A stretch of 64,000 nucleotides of DNA from Microglena sp. YARC. Its lineage: Eukaryota > Chlorophyta > Chlorophyceae > Chlamydomonadales > Chlamydomonadaceae. The stretch lies in contig CM039462.1 in the NCBI GenBank assembly GCA_022414725.1, forward strand, positions 55,550,624 through 55,614,623, read 5' to 3'. The translations under genes were made by a program, and so were the position numbers. Shown here in pieces: positions 46,901-57,047 of this stretch; within the stretch, counting starts at the first letter, position 1, and the number at the start of each line of letters is the position of its first letter. The notes below the pieces were generated by a model. That model did not search any database. It had not been told where the DNA came from and saw nothing but the letters and a program-made list of their open reading frames with translations.

Positions 46901-49900
46901 TCAGAGGTGTTTCATGTGAACACGTTTAAAATAGGGATTGATGTGAGCCTCCGGCATTCTTCAGTATTTATTTTTTGTTGAAATAATTGTTGTTCCAGAG
47001 ATGGAGAGTCTTTTTTCAGAGGTGTTCATGTGAACACGTTTAAAATAGGGATTGATGTGAGCTCCGCATTCTTCAGTATTTATTTTTTGTTGAAATAATT
47101 GTTGTTCCAGAGATGGAGAGTCTTTTCAGAGGTGTTCATGTGAACACGTTTAAAATAGGGATTGATGTGAGCCTCCGGCATTCTTCAGTATTTATTTTTT
47201 GTTGAAATAATTGTTGTTCCAGAGATGGAGAGTCTTTTTCAGAGGTGTTCATTGTGAACACGTTTAAAATAGGGATTGATGTGAGCCTCCGGCATTCTTC
47301 AGTATTTTATTTTTTTTGTTGAAATAATTGTTGTTCCAGAGATGGAGAGTCTTTTCAGAGGTGTTCATGTGAACACGTTTAAATAGGGATTGATGTGAGC
47401 CTCCGGCATTCTTCAGTATTTATTTTTTGTTGAAATAATTGTTGTTCCAGAGATGGGAGAGTCTTTTCAGAGGTGTTCATGTGAACACGTTTAAAATAGG
47501 GATTGATGTGAGCCTCCGGCATTCTTCAGTATTTATTTTTTGTTGAAATAATTGTTGTTCCAGAGATGGAGAGTCTTTTCAGAGGTGTTCATGTGAACAC
47601 GTTTAAAATAGGATTGATGTGAGCATCCGGCATTCTTCAGTATTTATTTTTTGTTGAAATAATTGTTGTTCCAGAGATGGAGAGTCTTTTCAGAGGTGTT
47701 CATGTGAACACGTTTAAAATAGGGATTGATGTGAGCCTCCGGCATTCTTCAGTATTTATTTTTTGTTGAAATAATTGTTGTTCCAGAGATGGAGAGTCCT
47801 TTTCAGTGTTCAGAGATGTGAACACGTTTAAAAATAGGGATTGATGTGAGCCTCCGGCATTCTTCAGTATTTATTTTTTGTTGAAATAATTGTTGTTCCA
47901 GAGATGGAGAGTCTTTTCAGAGGTGTTCATGTGAACACGTTTAAAATAGGGATTGATGTGAGCCTCCGGCATTCTTCAGTATTTATTTTTTTGTTGAAAT
48001 AATTGTTGTTCCGAGATGGAGAGTCTTTTCAGAGGTGTTCATGTGAACACGTTTAAAAATAGGGATTGATGTGAGCATCCGGCATTCTTCAGTATTTATT
48101 TGTTGAAATAATTGTTGTTCCAGAGATGGAGAGTCTTTTCAGAGGTGTTCATGTGAACACGTTTAAAATAGGGATTGATGTGAGCCTCCGGCATTCTTCA
48201 GTATTTATTTTTTGTTGAAATAATTGTTGTTCCCGAGATGGAGAGTCTTTTCAGAGTGTTCATGTGAACACGTTTAAAATAGGGATTGATGTGAGCCTCC
48301 GGCATTCTTCAGTATTTTATTTTTGTTGAAATAAATTGTTGTTCCAGAGATGGAGAGTTTTTCAGAGGTGTTCATGTTGAACACGTTTTTTTAAAATAGG
48401 GATTGAATGTGAGCCTCCGGCATTCTTCAGTATTTATTTTTTGTTGAAATAATTGTTGTTCCAGAGATGGAGAGTCTTTTCAGAGGTGTTCATGTGACAC
48501 GTTTTAAAATAGGGATTGATGTGAGCCTCCGGCAATTCTTCAGTATTTTTTTTGTTGAAATAATTGTTGTTCCAGTATTTATTTTTGATGTTGTTCCAGA
48601 GATGAGTCTTTTCAGAGGTGTTCATGTGAACACGTTTAAAATAGGGATTGATGTGAGCATCCGGCATTCTTCAGTATTTATTTTTTGTTGAAAATAATTG
48701 TTGTTTCAGAGATGGAGAAGTCCTTTTCAGAGGTGTTCATGTGAACACGTTTAAAATAGGGATTGATGTGAGCCTCCGCATTCTTCAGTATTTATTTTTT
48801 GTTGAAATAATTGTTGTTCCGAGATGGAGAGTCTTTTCAGAGGTGTTCATGTGAACACGTTTAAAATAGGGATTGATGTGAGCCTCCGGCATTCTTCCCA
48901 GTATTTATTTTTTGTTGAAATAATTGTTGTTCCAGAGATGGAGAGTCTTTTCAGAGGTGTTCATGTGAACACGTTTAAAATAGGGATTGATGTGAGCCTC
49001 CGGCATTCTTCAGTATTTATTTTTTGTTGAAATAATTGTTGTTCCAGAGATGGAGAGTCTTTTCAGAGGTGTTCATGTGAACACGTTTAAATAGGGGATT
49101 ATGTGAGCCTCCGGCATTCTTCAGTATTTATTTTTTGTTGAAATAATTGTTGTTCCAGAGATGGAGAGTCTTTTCAGAGGTGTTCATGTGAACACGTTTA
49201 AAATAGGATTATGTGAGCATCCGGCATTCTTCAGTATTTTTTTTGTTGTTGAAATAATTGTTGTCCAGATGGAGATGTCTTTCAGAGGTGTTCATGTGAA
49301 CACGTCTTAAAATAGGATTGATGTGAGCCTCCGGCATTCTTCAGTATTATTTTTTGTTGAAATAATTGTTGTTCCCGAGATGGAGAGTCTTTTCAGAGGT
49401 GTTCATGTGAACACGTTTAAAATAGGATGATGTGAGCCTCCGGCATTCTTCAGTATTTATTTTTGTTGAAATAATTGTTGTTCCCGAGATGGAGAGTCTT
49501 TCAGAGGTGTTCATGTGAAACACGTTAAAATAGGGATTGATGTGAGCCTCCGGCATTCTTCAGTATTTATTTTTGTTGAAATAATTGTTGTTCCCGAGAT
49601 GAGAAGTCTTTTTCAGAGGTGTTCATGTGAACACGTTTTAAAAATAGGGATTGATGTGAGCCTCCGGCATTCTTCAGTATTTATTTTTTGTTGAAATAAT
49701 TGTTGTTCCAAGAGATAGAGGTCCTTTTCAGAGGTGTTCATGTGAACACGTAAAATAGATTGATGTGAGCATCCGGCCATTCTTCAGTATTTTTTTTTGT
49801 TGAAATATTGTTGTTCCAAGGAGATGGAGAGTCTTTTCAGAGGTTTCAATGTGAACATTAAAATAGGGATTGATGTGAGCCTCCGGCATTCTCAGTATTT

Positions 49901-50402
49901 TTTTTTGTTGAAATAATTGTTTTCTTCAGACATGTGAACACGTTTAAAATAGGAATTGATGTGAGCCCCAGTTTTTTTTTTTTTTGTTGAAATAAATTGT
50001 TGTTCCAGCATTGAGGGTTGCACACGTTTAAAATAGGGATTGATGTGAGCCTCCGGCATTCTTCAGTATTTATTTTTTGTTGAAAATTGTTGTTCCGAGA
50101 TGGAGAGTCTTTTCAGAGGTGTTCATGTGAACACGTTTAAAATAGGGATTGATGAGCCTCGGCATTCTTCAGTATTTATTTTTTGTTGAAATAATTGTTG
50201 TTCCCGAGATGGAGAGTCTTTTTCAGAGGTGTTGTGAACACGTTTAAAATAGGATTTGATGTGAGCCTCCGGCATTCTTCAGTATTTTATTTTTTGTTGA
50301 AAAATAATTGTTGTTCCAGAGATGGAGAGTCTTTTCAGAGGTGTTCATGTGAAACGTTTAAAATAGGGATTGATGTGAGCTCCGGCATTCTTCAGTATTT
50401 AT
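19999..50402. repeat. 30-kb satellite: about 270 head-to-tail copies of a 112-bp unit
   Basis: The period is exactly 112 bp over most of the array. All units share one orientation. Each runs through GAGATGGAGAGTCTTTTCAG, the palindrome GTGTTCATGTGAACAC (7-bp arms, TG centre), TTTAAAATAGGGATTGATG, TGAGCCTCCGGCATTC, TTCAGTATTTA, a T-tract of 5-8 and GTTGAAATAATTGTTGTTCC. Left-end units (to about 21 kb) carry TTTGTTGTTG or TTTGTTTGTTG variants. From about 22 to 40 kb units are nearly identical. After about 40 kb variants such as GAGCATCCGG and TTCCCGAGATGG appear, and from about 47 kb single-base indels accumulate until the last unit breaks off at 50402. There is no coding capacity: a 112-bp unit shifts frame each turn, and the ~67-residue ORFs arise only where a T is missing. 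Confidence 0.98.
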
Positions 50403-50528
50403 CGGTCAATCAAATGATTCATGGCGACCCGATGTGTTTTGGCCGAGCATTGCCCAGCCCTACGATCGATGCCTGCAGCGCGAGCGAGCTAGGGGGGAGG
50501 TTGCCGTGACCCCCTTGTGGAAGAACAC
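50403..50528. other. Right boundary of the satellite
   Basis: Unique sequence begins with CGGTCAATCAAATGATTCATGG directly after TATTTAT of the last unit. No gene seen before ATG 50529. Confidence 0.5.
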
Positions 50529-51440
50529 ATGTATGACAACTACAATGTAACAAAACATAAGGGGTTCTCTCCTCATGGAGAAATGCACCATGGAGAAATG
50601 CACCATGGAGAATGCACCATGGAGAAATGCACCATGGAGAAAAAAAAAAACCCTCCTGTTTGTTCGCGTGGCGAGTTGTGTGACAAGCAGTTCAGTAACC
50701 GGTATTCGAAGTCTTCACACAAGCGGAGGTCTCACCCCAAGGGAGCTGTTGATGTTGACTTCATGGAGAAGCGCATGGAGTACCTCGAGAATCGGATCGA
50801 TGAAATGCAAGCGGAACTGGAGGCGTTGCGGAAAAACACGCTTTCACAATCAACAACAGCTTCGGGTCGGCCACCAACAACTATGTCGTTACATGCAAAA
50901 ATTTCACCAACACCACCACCAACAACATCAACAATACTGCTCCAGATGCGGCGGCGCTATCTCCAGCTGCGACGACACCGGTGGAGGACATGCACCCCTT
51001 CGGGGAGGAGGTCACGCCCGAGTCAGAGTTCCTCTCGGCCGCTCAATTCAATGAGTGCGGGTACAACCTGGTCAAGCTGCTGCACTATCGCACTTCAACC
51101 CCGCGCACCCGCAGTACATGAACATCATCATGGACCCCGACTGCTACCGCCAGCAGACGTACGTGTACGGACGGGACTGCCGCTGGGCGAAGGCGGACCT
51201 GCAAGACTCGCTGCTGGGGTGCTCAGGAGCATCGTGCAGCGAATGAGCAGGGTGAACCCGGCAGAAGCAAGCAAGTACAAGGACGACGCCGCCTTCCTCC
51301 AGGGAGGCCGGCTCCGTCACCTTCAGGGCCATGCAGGGCATGGCCCTGCACAGCCGGACCTGCGTCAGGGTCCTCTCGGAGAGGGGCGTGCCGCTGCCAG
51401 AGGAACTACGGACGCACTTGCACTTGACAGAACACAATAG
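50529..51440 (+). pseudogene. C2H2 zinc-finger / coiled-coil / HFNP-domain protein, several frameshifts
   Basis: ATG 50529 leads into a run of 15-bp repeats (ATGGAGAAATGCACC, one copy 14 bp), then a single C2H2-like finger (C-x5-C-x12-H-x4-H, residues about 40-65) and a coiled coil (MEYLENRIDEMQAELEALRKN). The frame then breaks near 50850, 51090, 51215 and 51300. The pieces in order are an Asn/Thr-rich linker and PFGEEVTPESEF, HFNPAHPQYMNIIMDPDCYRQ with YVYGRDCRW, VLRSIVQRMSRVNP, and SVTFRAMQGMALHSRT to the end. Finger + coiled coil + HFNPxHPxxxNI is a layout found in giant-virus proteins. A fragment of the same gene lies at 58556. The number of breaks argues for a pseudogene. Confidence 0.65.
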
Positions 51441-51637
51441 CTAAAAAATTGTGCGGGCCCCCCGTTCGTCCATTCATTCTCACACGGGCCACGGCGGCTT
51501 TCGAAGACCCCCGTCCGTACATTCATTCTCACACACACGCCACGGCAGCTTTCGCAGCCTTGTCCATTCAGTCTCACGACCGCATCATACGCGTGCTTTA
51601 TCTGTGTGTGCGTGCGTGCAGCAATGGATAACAGAGC
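51441..51637. other. Intergenic, degenerate CATTCATTCTCACAC repeats
   Basis: Two or three imperfect units of about 60 bp built from CCGTCCGTACATTCATTCTCACAC and CACGGCAGCTTTCG. It separates two convergent genes. No coding region supported. Confidence 0.5.
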
Positions 51638-52908
51638 TCAATCCAATACAGGCCACATCTTCTCACGCATGTCATTGATGACATCCGTAATGCAGAAAGA
51701 GTAAACAGCACCCGTGTTGCAGCGTCGCTTGGAGACGACCCTCAAGCCAAGCTTGGACATCTTGAGACCAAACTTGATCAAGGTGGTTTCATGTTTAGGA
51801 GAACCAGGGATCGGGGATAGCCAGTCATTGAACATGGAGAACAAGGTGGCCGCCGTGAAGCTCACAGAATCATCGATACGGGGATGCGAGACGCTCTGCT
51901 CTTGCATCAGGTGCAAGAGGAATTGGGACTCAATCAGCAGGATGTCTTCGGGGGTAGCTTTTTGCAGGGTGTACCTCGTGTCCAGGCCGCACTCCTGGAC
52001 GACCTGCGCCAGCTCGACAACGTCAGCAACAGTCGCCTGTAGCCCTCCTCCTCGCAGAACGTGACGTAAGCGTTGTACATGCCCGGGGTCGTGGCGATAT
52101 GCGGTCGCAGATCGCCGGGGTTGGTGGCAATGCACCGCTCATCCAGAAAGCGGAGGATATTCTTGTGGCGAGTGAAGTCGGGGAACCGCAGGGCACGACG
52201 GGGAAGCAGCAGGCCGTCGAAAATGTGCTGGATGGGTTGGATGCCCAGATCCTTGAGCGATGATACCACTTTCTTGGCGGTGAAGCTCGACCTGAGGGCG
52301 GCAGATAGCTTCGACAGTACCCGAGCGACAAATGCGCCCTGATCCAACACCGCACCAGACAGCTCTGTTGCATTGACCTCGACAAATTCGTGCACCGTAT
52401 CGTAACACTCGATGTTAGCCTGAACGACGTTGTCAAAAATCACAGTCACCACACGTGAGACGTACGTCTCACGATCCATACGCTCCTGGTCCGTCTCCTC
52501 AGATTCAACGGCGGATTCCACGGATCCCTCAGATTCAACGGTGTCACACTCCTCCTGTTTGCCACCGCAGTCGTCGCCATACCATGCGTACTTCAAAACG
52601 TTCGCTAACATACCATTGTAAACGGTGGCTTCGCCCACCTCGAAGTACTCGGCACCCACATCTCTTCGTGGCTGGATTCTGGAATCATAACCACCGCGCA
52701 TGTACCTGAGCAGTGTCGCCTCTGCATCCACGCACGCTTGTGCATCTCGAACATGGATGGCAAAAATGAGCTGGGATCCATTGGGGTACTGCGAGAGCCT
52801 CTTGCAGAACGGCTGGCTGGTCCGGCCGACCTTGACTACCAACGGGGACTTGCCCAGGAACTCTCGCTCGACGAGGGCGTACACGACGTGCTGGGTGTGG
52901 TGCGCCAT
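51638..52908 (-). pseudogene. GIY-YIG (T5orf172-type) protein, divergent copy, one frameshift
   Basis: The start MAHHTQHVVYALVE at 52908 aligns with the conserved start of copies A and B; an upstream in-frame ATG at 52938 is less likely. Residues 7-100 form the GIY-YIG-type domain (VYALVE, VVKVGRTSQPFCKRLSQYP, Glu in DAEATLLRYM, RRDVGAEYFEV). An acidic linker follows (TVESEGSVESAVESEETD), then a helical region. Near 52035 the frame shifts; the continuation (ATVADVVELAQVVQECGLDT..) ends in a winged-helix-like domain (FNDWLSPIPGSPKHETTLIKFGLKMSKLGLRVVSK) typical of viral replication proteins. It is the only copy in reverse orientation and clearly older than the others. Except for the one indel it is full length (about 423 residues). 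Confidence 0.7.
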
Positions 52909-53109
52909 GGATGATACACAAGGGAAGGCTTGACTCAACCAAGATGCTTGTCGCGAGCTTATATCGTGATAATCGAGCGTTTTTTACGAGGTCCATGCGA
53001 GATCCACCATGTCACACATATGACAAGGAGTGACGAGAATCCGTGTGTCATGAATGGGGGGCTGCAAAAAGCCGCCATGGCATATGTGTGTGTGTGTGTG
53101 TGTGCGAAT
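52909..53109. other. Intergenic upstream of the reverse GIY-YIG gene
   Basis: Likely holds the promoter of the reverse gene. Contains a (GT)10 run at about 53085-53104 and ACACGG/CATGAATG motifs. No GTGTAAAC box was found on the minus strand here. Confidence 0.4.
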
Positions 53110-53363
53110 GAATGATGGACGGGGTCGCAAATGGTGATCACATGTCAAGCAGAGGTCTGCTAGACAATAGATCTCGTATATCGATAGGGGAATCGCGGGC
53201 CCCACGGAGTGGGGTAGGGGAATTGAGCTGCAGAAACCTGTCAAGGCATCATCACACGCAAAACTGTGGAAAACTGTCGCATCCACACCGTCCGTCCGTC
53301 CATTCATGACACACGACGGTGGCGGATCATCGCCACTCATCGTCTCGTGGAAGTGGTGTAAAC
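53110..53363. repeat. Interspersed upstream cassette, copy before D5 copy 2
   Basis: Nearly collinear with 13297-13563: hairpin AGCAGAGGTCTGCT (53148-53161), CTCGTATATCGATAGGG, the CCCCAC-GGA-GTGGGG hairpin (53200-53214), AATTGAGCTGCAGAAACC, AAACTGTCGCATCCACACCG, CATTCATGACACACG, CATCGTCTCGTGGAAGTGG and GTGTAAAC at 53356. Confidence 0.85.
53356..53363 (+). promoter_or_regulatory. GTGTAAAC box upstream of D5 copy 2
   Basis: It lies 82 bp before ATG 53446. The interval (ACCCTTTAACGAACCTTATTC.. ) is duplicated at 59050-59120. Confidence 0.4.
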
Positions 53364-53445
53364 AACGCAGAAGACCCTTTAACGAACCTTATTCTCCTCT
53401 TCACAGCCAGCAAGACGCATACATACATTTTATTATTGTTCGGTC

Positions 53446-54604
53446 ATGTTCCTACACATTGAGGAGGACGTCCGCGCGTGCAACGGGAGCCATAACGAGA
53501 TCGCGCGCATCGCAAAACGAATACTTGGAAACCGCATCGCTGCCGCGAGTACGAACGGAAAGCTATTATGGTACGTATTCGACGGGCGATGGGTGACGGT
53601 CGCCAAGTTCCAAGTCAAGCACAAGCTGTCCACCGTTGTTCGAAATCACTTCATGACCGCTCTGCACAAGGAGAGAGCTTACGACATGCAGAGCAACGCG
53701 ATCACAAAGAACGAGACCGCCGAACGGCTAGCGAACATCACCGAGCGCCTCCCAGAACACGACCTTCAAAGAACAACGTCCTGAAAGAGATGCTCGAGTA
53801 CTTTTACGACCCGGACTTCATGAAGAAACTCGACGCCGACCCAAACCTCTTAGGGTTCAACAACGGCGTGTGGGACCTCAAAAACGGCGTCTTCCGTCAA
53901 GGGCATCCGGAGGACATGGTCTCCATGTCCGTGGGATTCGATTACAATGTCGCAGTGTGCGCGGAATCAGCAGACCGCGTGCGGAAATACTGGGACACGA
54001 TGCACCCCGACGACAACCAACGAGAATACCTCATCCACACATTTGCTAGACAGCTGTACGGAGACAGCGGACAAGAGCTCTTTCACATACACGCCGGCGC
54101 CAACGCGTCCGCCTCTAACGGAAGACAAACTTCTTCGAAGTCATGGAGATAGCATTGGGCGACTACATCAGTCGGTTCGTGGACGCGGATGATGCGGACG
54201 CCGACAAATTCCTCTTCCCACGAGACGCAGGGCTTGTAGAGTCATTCAAGGCAGACGGCGCGATGCGCATGGAGTTCCTACGCACCCTTCTACACGCGTT
54301 TGCATACGAGTACAAGTTCGATATGCCCGATTCGTTAAAGAAGACCAGTGCGATGTACTTGAACGCGAACGACGCCGTGGCTATGTTCGTTGAAGAGCAC
54401 GTCGCGGCCAGCCCGGACAGCGCATTTCTGCTGAAGGAGGCCAAAGAACGCTTCAAGACATGCGAATATTTCAACGGGAAACTCAGCACGATCAAGACGG
54501 ACCTGGAACGTCACCTAAGCGTCAGGTGTCTAGAGCAAAGCCGCGTCAAAAGCCGCGGAAACGAAAATTTGCGAGGGGGTTTCAAAGGATACAGGCTGGT
54601 GTAA
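53446..54604 (+). pseudogene. D5-type helicase, copy 2: 5'-truncated, frameshifted, with a 309-bp internal deletion
   Basis: Homologous to 10073-11533. It starts at the EDVRACNGSHNEIARIA segment, so the primase and PriCT parts are absent. The frame shifts near 53750 (extra base in CCTCCCAGAAC). At 53877-53881 the A-run has five A and reads through where copy 1 does not. One base is missing at the Walker A (AACGGAAGAC against AACGGGAAGACC), destroying it. Then 309 bp are missing between two copies of CGACTACATC (copy 1 positions 10780 and 11089), removing Walker B and motif C; the deletion is exactly 103 codons. The C-terminal domain (54143-54604) is intact and about 95% identical. It cannot encode an active helicase. 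Confidence 0.8.
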
Positions 54605-54639
54605 AGAATCGATTGTTATAAGGTAGGTCCACCAAGCAG

Positions 54640-54715
54640 GGGTGGGTTTGCAAAACAATCGCTCTCGTATATCGAAAGGGATTCGCGGGCCCCACTCCGT
54701 GGGGCAGTGGAATTG
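54640..54715. repeat. Short cassette remnant with inverted-loop hairpin
   Basis: CTCGTATATCGAAAGGG followed by CCCCAC-TCC-GTGGGG (54690-54704) and GGAATTGAG. The loop is TCC where the other copies have GGA, as expected if the hairpin flipped. Confidence 0.6.
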
Positions 54716-54718
54716 AGC

Positions 54719-55019
54719 AAGGTGTCCAAGGCGGTTAAGATGATTTTGAACGCCGTGGGTCTGGATATGGTGAGCGAGACGAAGCAGGTAAAGGGCAAGC
54801 GGACTCAGGAGGCGAGAAACTACCGCCTGTGCCCTGAGAGTGTCTGCCGTATGCTGGAGCTCGTGATGTCTTCTGCGCACGGATCTGACGCCGAGCAACG
54901 CTCACGCCGCCGCTGCCCTATCGGGTCACGAGCTGTCCATGTACAACCACCTGGTTGACGTAGCGTCGCCTGTCGCGTACGTCTTCGAGTCTGACGACGA
55001 CGAGCCGTCAGGCCTATAA
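54719..55019 (+). pseudogene. GIY-YIG family, C-terminal fragment (copy C)
   Basis: Begins abruptly at AAGGTGTCCAAGGCGG and follows the last 300 bp of copy A to the same TAA (55017-55019). A small deletion and insertions around 54870-54910 break the frame. The intergenic stretch after it is the same as between copies A and B, so this is the remains of a tandem pair like that at 13.6-16.0 kb. Confidence 0.75.
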
Positions 55020-55024
55020 TAATG

Positions 55025-55032
55025 GTGTAAAC
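55025..55032 (+). promoter_or_regulatory. GTGTAAAC box upstream of the interrupted GIY-YIG copy D
   Basis: It lies 42 bp before ATG 55075, in the same setting as 14705. Confidence 0.4.
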
Positions 55033-55221
55033 GCGCGCATTGGGATATAGCATAGGAGCAGCTCGACAGCAATCATGGCGCACATGACGACCAATGTCGT
55101 GTACTCGTTGGTTGATCACAAGTTCATTCAGAAGGTTGCAACAGTTGACTCGTTTGCTTTCCGAAAATAAGTAAACCTAACAGTGTATAAGGAATTTGCA
55201 TGTACTAAATATCAGAATGCC

Positions 55222-55830
55222 ATGTATGGCAACCAACGCTTCTGTAAAATTGGCAAGGCCTCCGATGCCCTTGGTGTCTCCAGGACCGTCCCTCCGTCGA
55301 TGGGCGGATAATGGCACGATCAGAACGATCCGGACTCCAGGCAACCAACGTCTCTTTGACCCAAGCAGCATCCAAGGCTACCTCATCGAGCAGGAAAAAA
55401 AACCCAGCAGTCGTCAAGTCATTCTCTACGCAAGTGTGTCCTCACACAAACAACAACCCGACCTGCTCAGACAGCAATTGTTCTTGCAAACCCATATTTC
55501 TGACAAACATTCCGGATGCGAGCAAGTCATTGAAGTCAAGGACGTCGGATCAGGGCTCAACTTCAAGCGCCCAGGACTTTTACGAGTATTGGGACTCGTC
55601 ACGGCAGGACTTGTATCGTCAATTGTTGTGGCTTCCAAAGACAGGCTCGCAAGGTTTGGTTTCGAGCTCATTGAATGGATTTGCTCGCAGCACTCCTGCT
55701 CGATCATCGTTCTCGATAACCAAGACGGAGCCCCTGAAGACGAGCTTGGAAAAGACCTCATGTCCATCGTTCAAGTATATTGTTGCAGATGGAACGGTCG
55801 AAGACGCTACAAAGTCAAATGCCAAACCCA
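55222..55830 (+). pseudogene. tnpA: IS607-family serine recombinase TnpA, inactivated
   Basis: ATG 55222 opens a MerR-like helix-turn-helix (FCKIGKASDALGVSRT). One extra C in GTCCCTCCG (55290-55293) then shifts the frame, and LRRWADNGTIRTIRTPGNQRLF and the rest follow in the next frame. The catalytic domain has YASVSSHKQQPDLLRQ with the nucleophile Ser, but the Arg normally found in YARVS is Ser (AGT). The DVGSGLNFKRPGL and KDRLARFGFELIEWIC blocks and the end DLMSIVQVYCCRWNGRRR are conserved. Frameshift and Arg loss together suggest it no longer recombines. The prematurely terminated frame ends at TAA 55309-55311, overlapping the ATG (55311) of the tnpB frame as TAATG. Confidence 0.8.
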
Positions 55831-57047
55831 AGTTGAGGACCTTAAAGCTGAAGCTGAACCCAACCAAGGCTCAGAAATCGATGCTGGCAGAGTTTGCGGG
55901 GTGCAGCCGGTTCATGTACAACAAGGCGGTGGCAGCACGGTTGGGCGTCGGGAGCACTCACAAGTCTGTCTTCCGAATTCGAGACAGGTATGTGACGAAC
56001 AAGGTGAGGGGGAAGGGGAAGATGCCAAACCCGTACTTCAAGAATCGCCAATGGTTGCTTCAGTGCCCCAAAAGCGTACGCCAAAGCGCAATCAAGGCTG
56101 CCTTGGCAAACATCAAGGCTTGCTTTTCGAATATGAAAGCAGGTAACATCAAGCAGTTTTCAGCTCCGTTCAGACGGAAGAAGAGAGAGCTTGAGAGGGG
56201 TTGGGCCATTGAGATGGATCAGAAGAACGTTTCCAAGGATGGCGACAAACTCTTCATCTTCAAAGACATATTGGGCAACATGCGCTACTTCGGTAGCAAA
56301 CAACTCCATAAGTTGATGCCTGAGGAAAACCCGACCCACGATCCAAAGGTCCAAAAATCCCGCTTCGGCGAATATTTCCTCGTCTTGTCTGTCGCTTCCA
56401 GGGACAGGAGGGCAGAGCAGGAGCCTGTCCATCCAGACAAGGTTGCAACTGCATCCATCGACCCAGGCGTCCGTAAAACAATGGTCACGTACTCACCAGA
56501 GAATGAGGAATCCTTCATGCTTGGTCAGGGACAGGCATCCGACCTTGTCAAATTCCTGCTGGTTCATGACAAGCTGCAGTCAAGGTTGGATACTGAGAAA
56601 ACCTTACGATCAAAAGAGAGGATGAAGATAAAGAAGCATATGATTCGCATTCGGAAGAGAATTTTTTACCTCAAGAAAGAGTTTAGGGACCAGACAACAA
56701 ATTTCTTGGCCGCTCGCTACGATGTGTTGTTGGTACCTCAATTGGAGACGGCGAAGATGACAATCAGTGCTGAACGGGAGCTGACAACCAAGGTTGCCCG
56801 TCAGATGCTGACCTTGAGCCACTCTGTGCTGTTCAATCGGCTGAAGGAGAAGTGTGCAGAGTACGGGACAGTGTTCTTGCATGTGCTTGAGCATTACACA
56901 AGTCAGACATGCCCTATGTGCGGTTTCTTGAACAAGTGTGGAGAGACATACACCTGCAAGAACTGTCAATTCACCTGCGACAGAGACATTGTGGGGGCAG
57001 CTGGCATCTTCCTGAAGGCAGTTCGAACAGAAAATCCCTGTTCGTAA
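55311..57047 (+). CDS. tnpB: TnpB/Fanzor-like RNA-guided nuclease
   Basis: The open frame runs from ATG 55311, but homology begins near 55830 (LRTLKLKLNPTKAQKSMLAEFAGCSRFMYNKAV), overlapping the tnpA end; no closer ATG exists before 55881, so the 5' end is uncertain. The RuvC-like active site is complete: Asp in ATASIDPGVRKT (codon 56460), Glu in VLLVPQLETAKM (56745) and Asp in CDRDIVGAAGIF (about 56985). A zinc ribbon CPMCG..CKNC lies between the last two. Eukaryotic and giant-virus relatives linked to an IS607 recombinase are called Fanzor2. Such proteins cut DNA under guidance of an RNA made from the element's 3' end. The frame is undamaged over about 405 residues while tnpA is broken, suggesting that selection or recent activity maintained it. 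Confidence 0.85.
   Translation: MARSERSGLQATNVSLTQAASKATSSSRKKNPAVVKSFSTQVCPHTNNNPTCSDSNCSCKPIFLTNIPDASKSLKSRTSDQGSTSSAQDFYEYWDSSRQDLYRQLLWLPKTGSQGLVSSSLNGFARSTPARSSFSITKTEPLKTSLEKTSCPSFKYIVADGTVEDATKSNAKPKLRTLKLKLNPTKAQKSMLAEFAGCSRFMYNKAVAARLGVGSTHKSVFRIRDRYVTNKVRGKGKMPNPYFKNRQWLLQCPKSVRQSAIKAALANIKACFSNMKAGNIKQFSAPFRRKKRELERGWAIEMDQKNVSKDGDKLFIFKDILGNMRYFGSKQLHKLMPEENPTHDPKVQKSRFGEYFLVLSVASRDRRAEQEPVHPDKVATASIDPGVRKTMVTYSPENEESFMLGQGQASDLVKFLLVHDKLQSRLDTEKTLRSKERMKIKKHMIRIRKRIFYLKKEFRDQTTNFLAARYDVLLVPQLETAKMTISAERELTTKVARQMLTLSHSVLFNRLKEKCAEYGTVFLHVLEHYTSQTCPMCGFLNKCGETYTCKNCQFTCDRDIVGAAGIFLKAVRTENPCS

Noticed and set aside
19999..50402. CRISPR array
   Set aside because: The units are contiguous with no unique spacers between repeats; there are no cas genes and the setting is eukaryotic or viral.
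19999..50402. Glucocorticoid-type response element in the palindrome
   Set aside because: The half-sites GTGTTC/GAACAC are in the outward rather than the receptor orientation and the spacing differs; resemblance only.
55311..55830. A separate N-terminal domain of the TnpB-like protein
   Set aside because: This part of the frame is the shadow of tnpA; composition is Ser/Lys-rich and it lacks any match to TnpB N-termini, so it is probably not a functional domain even if translated.
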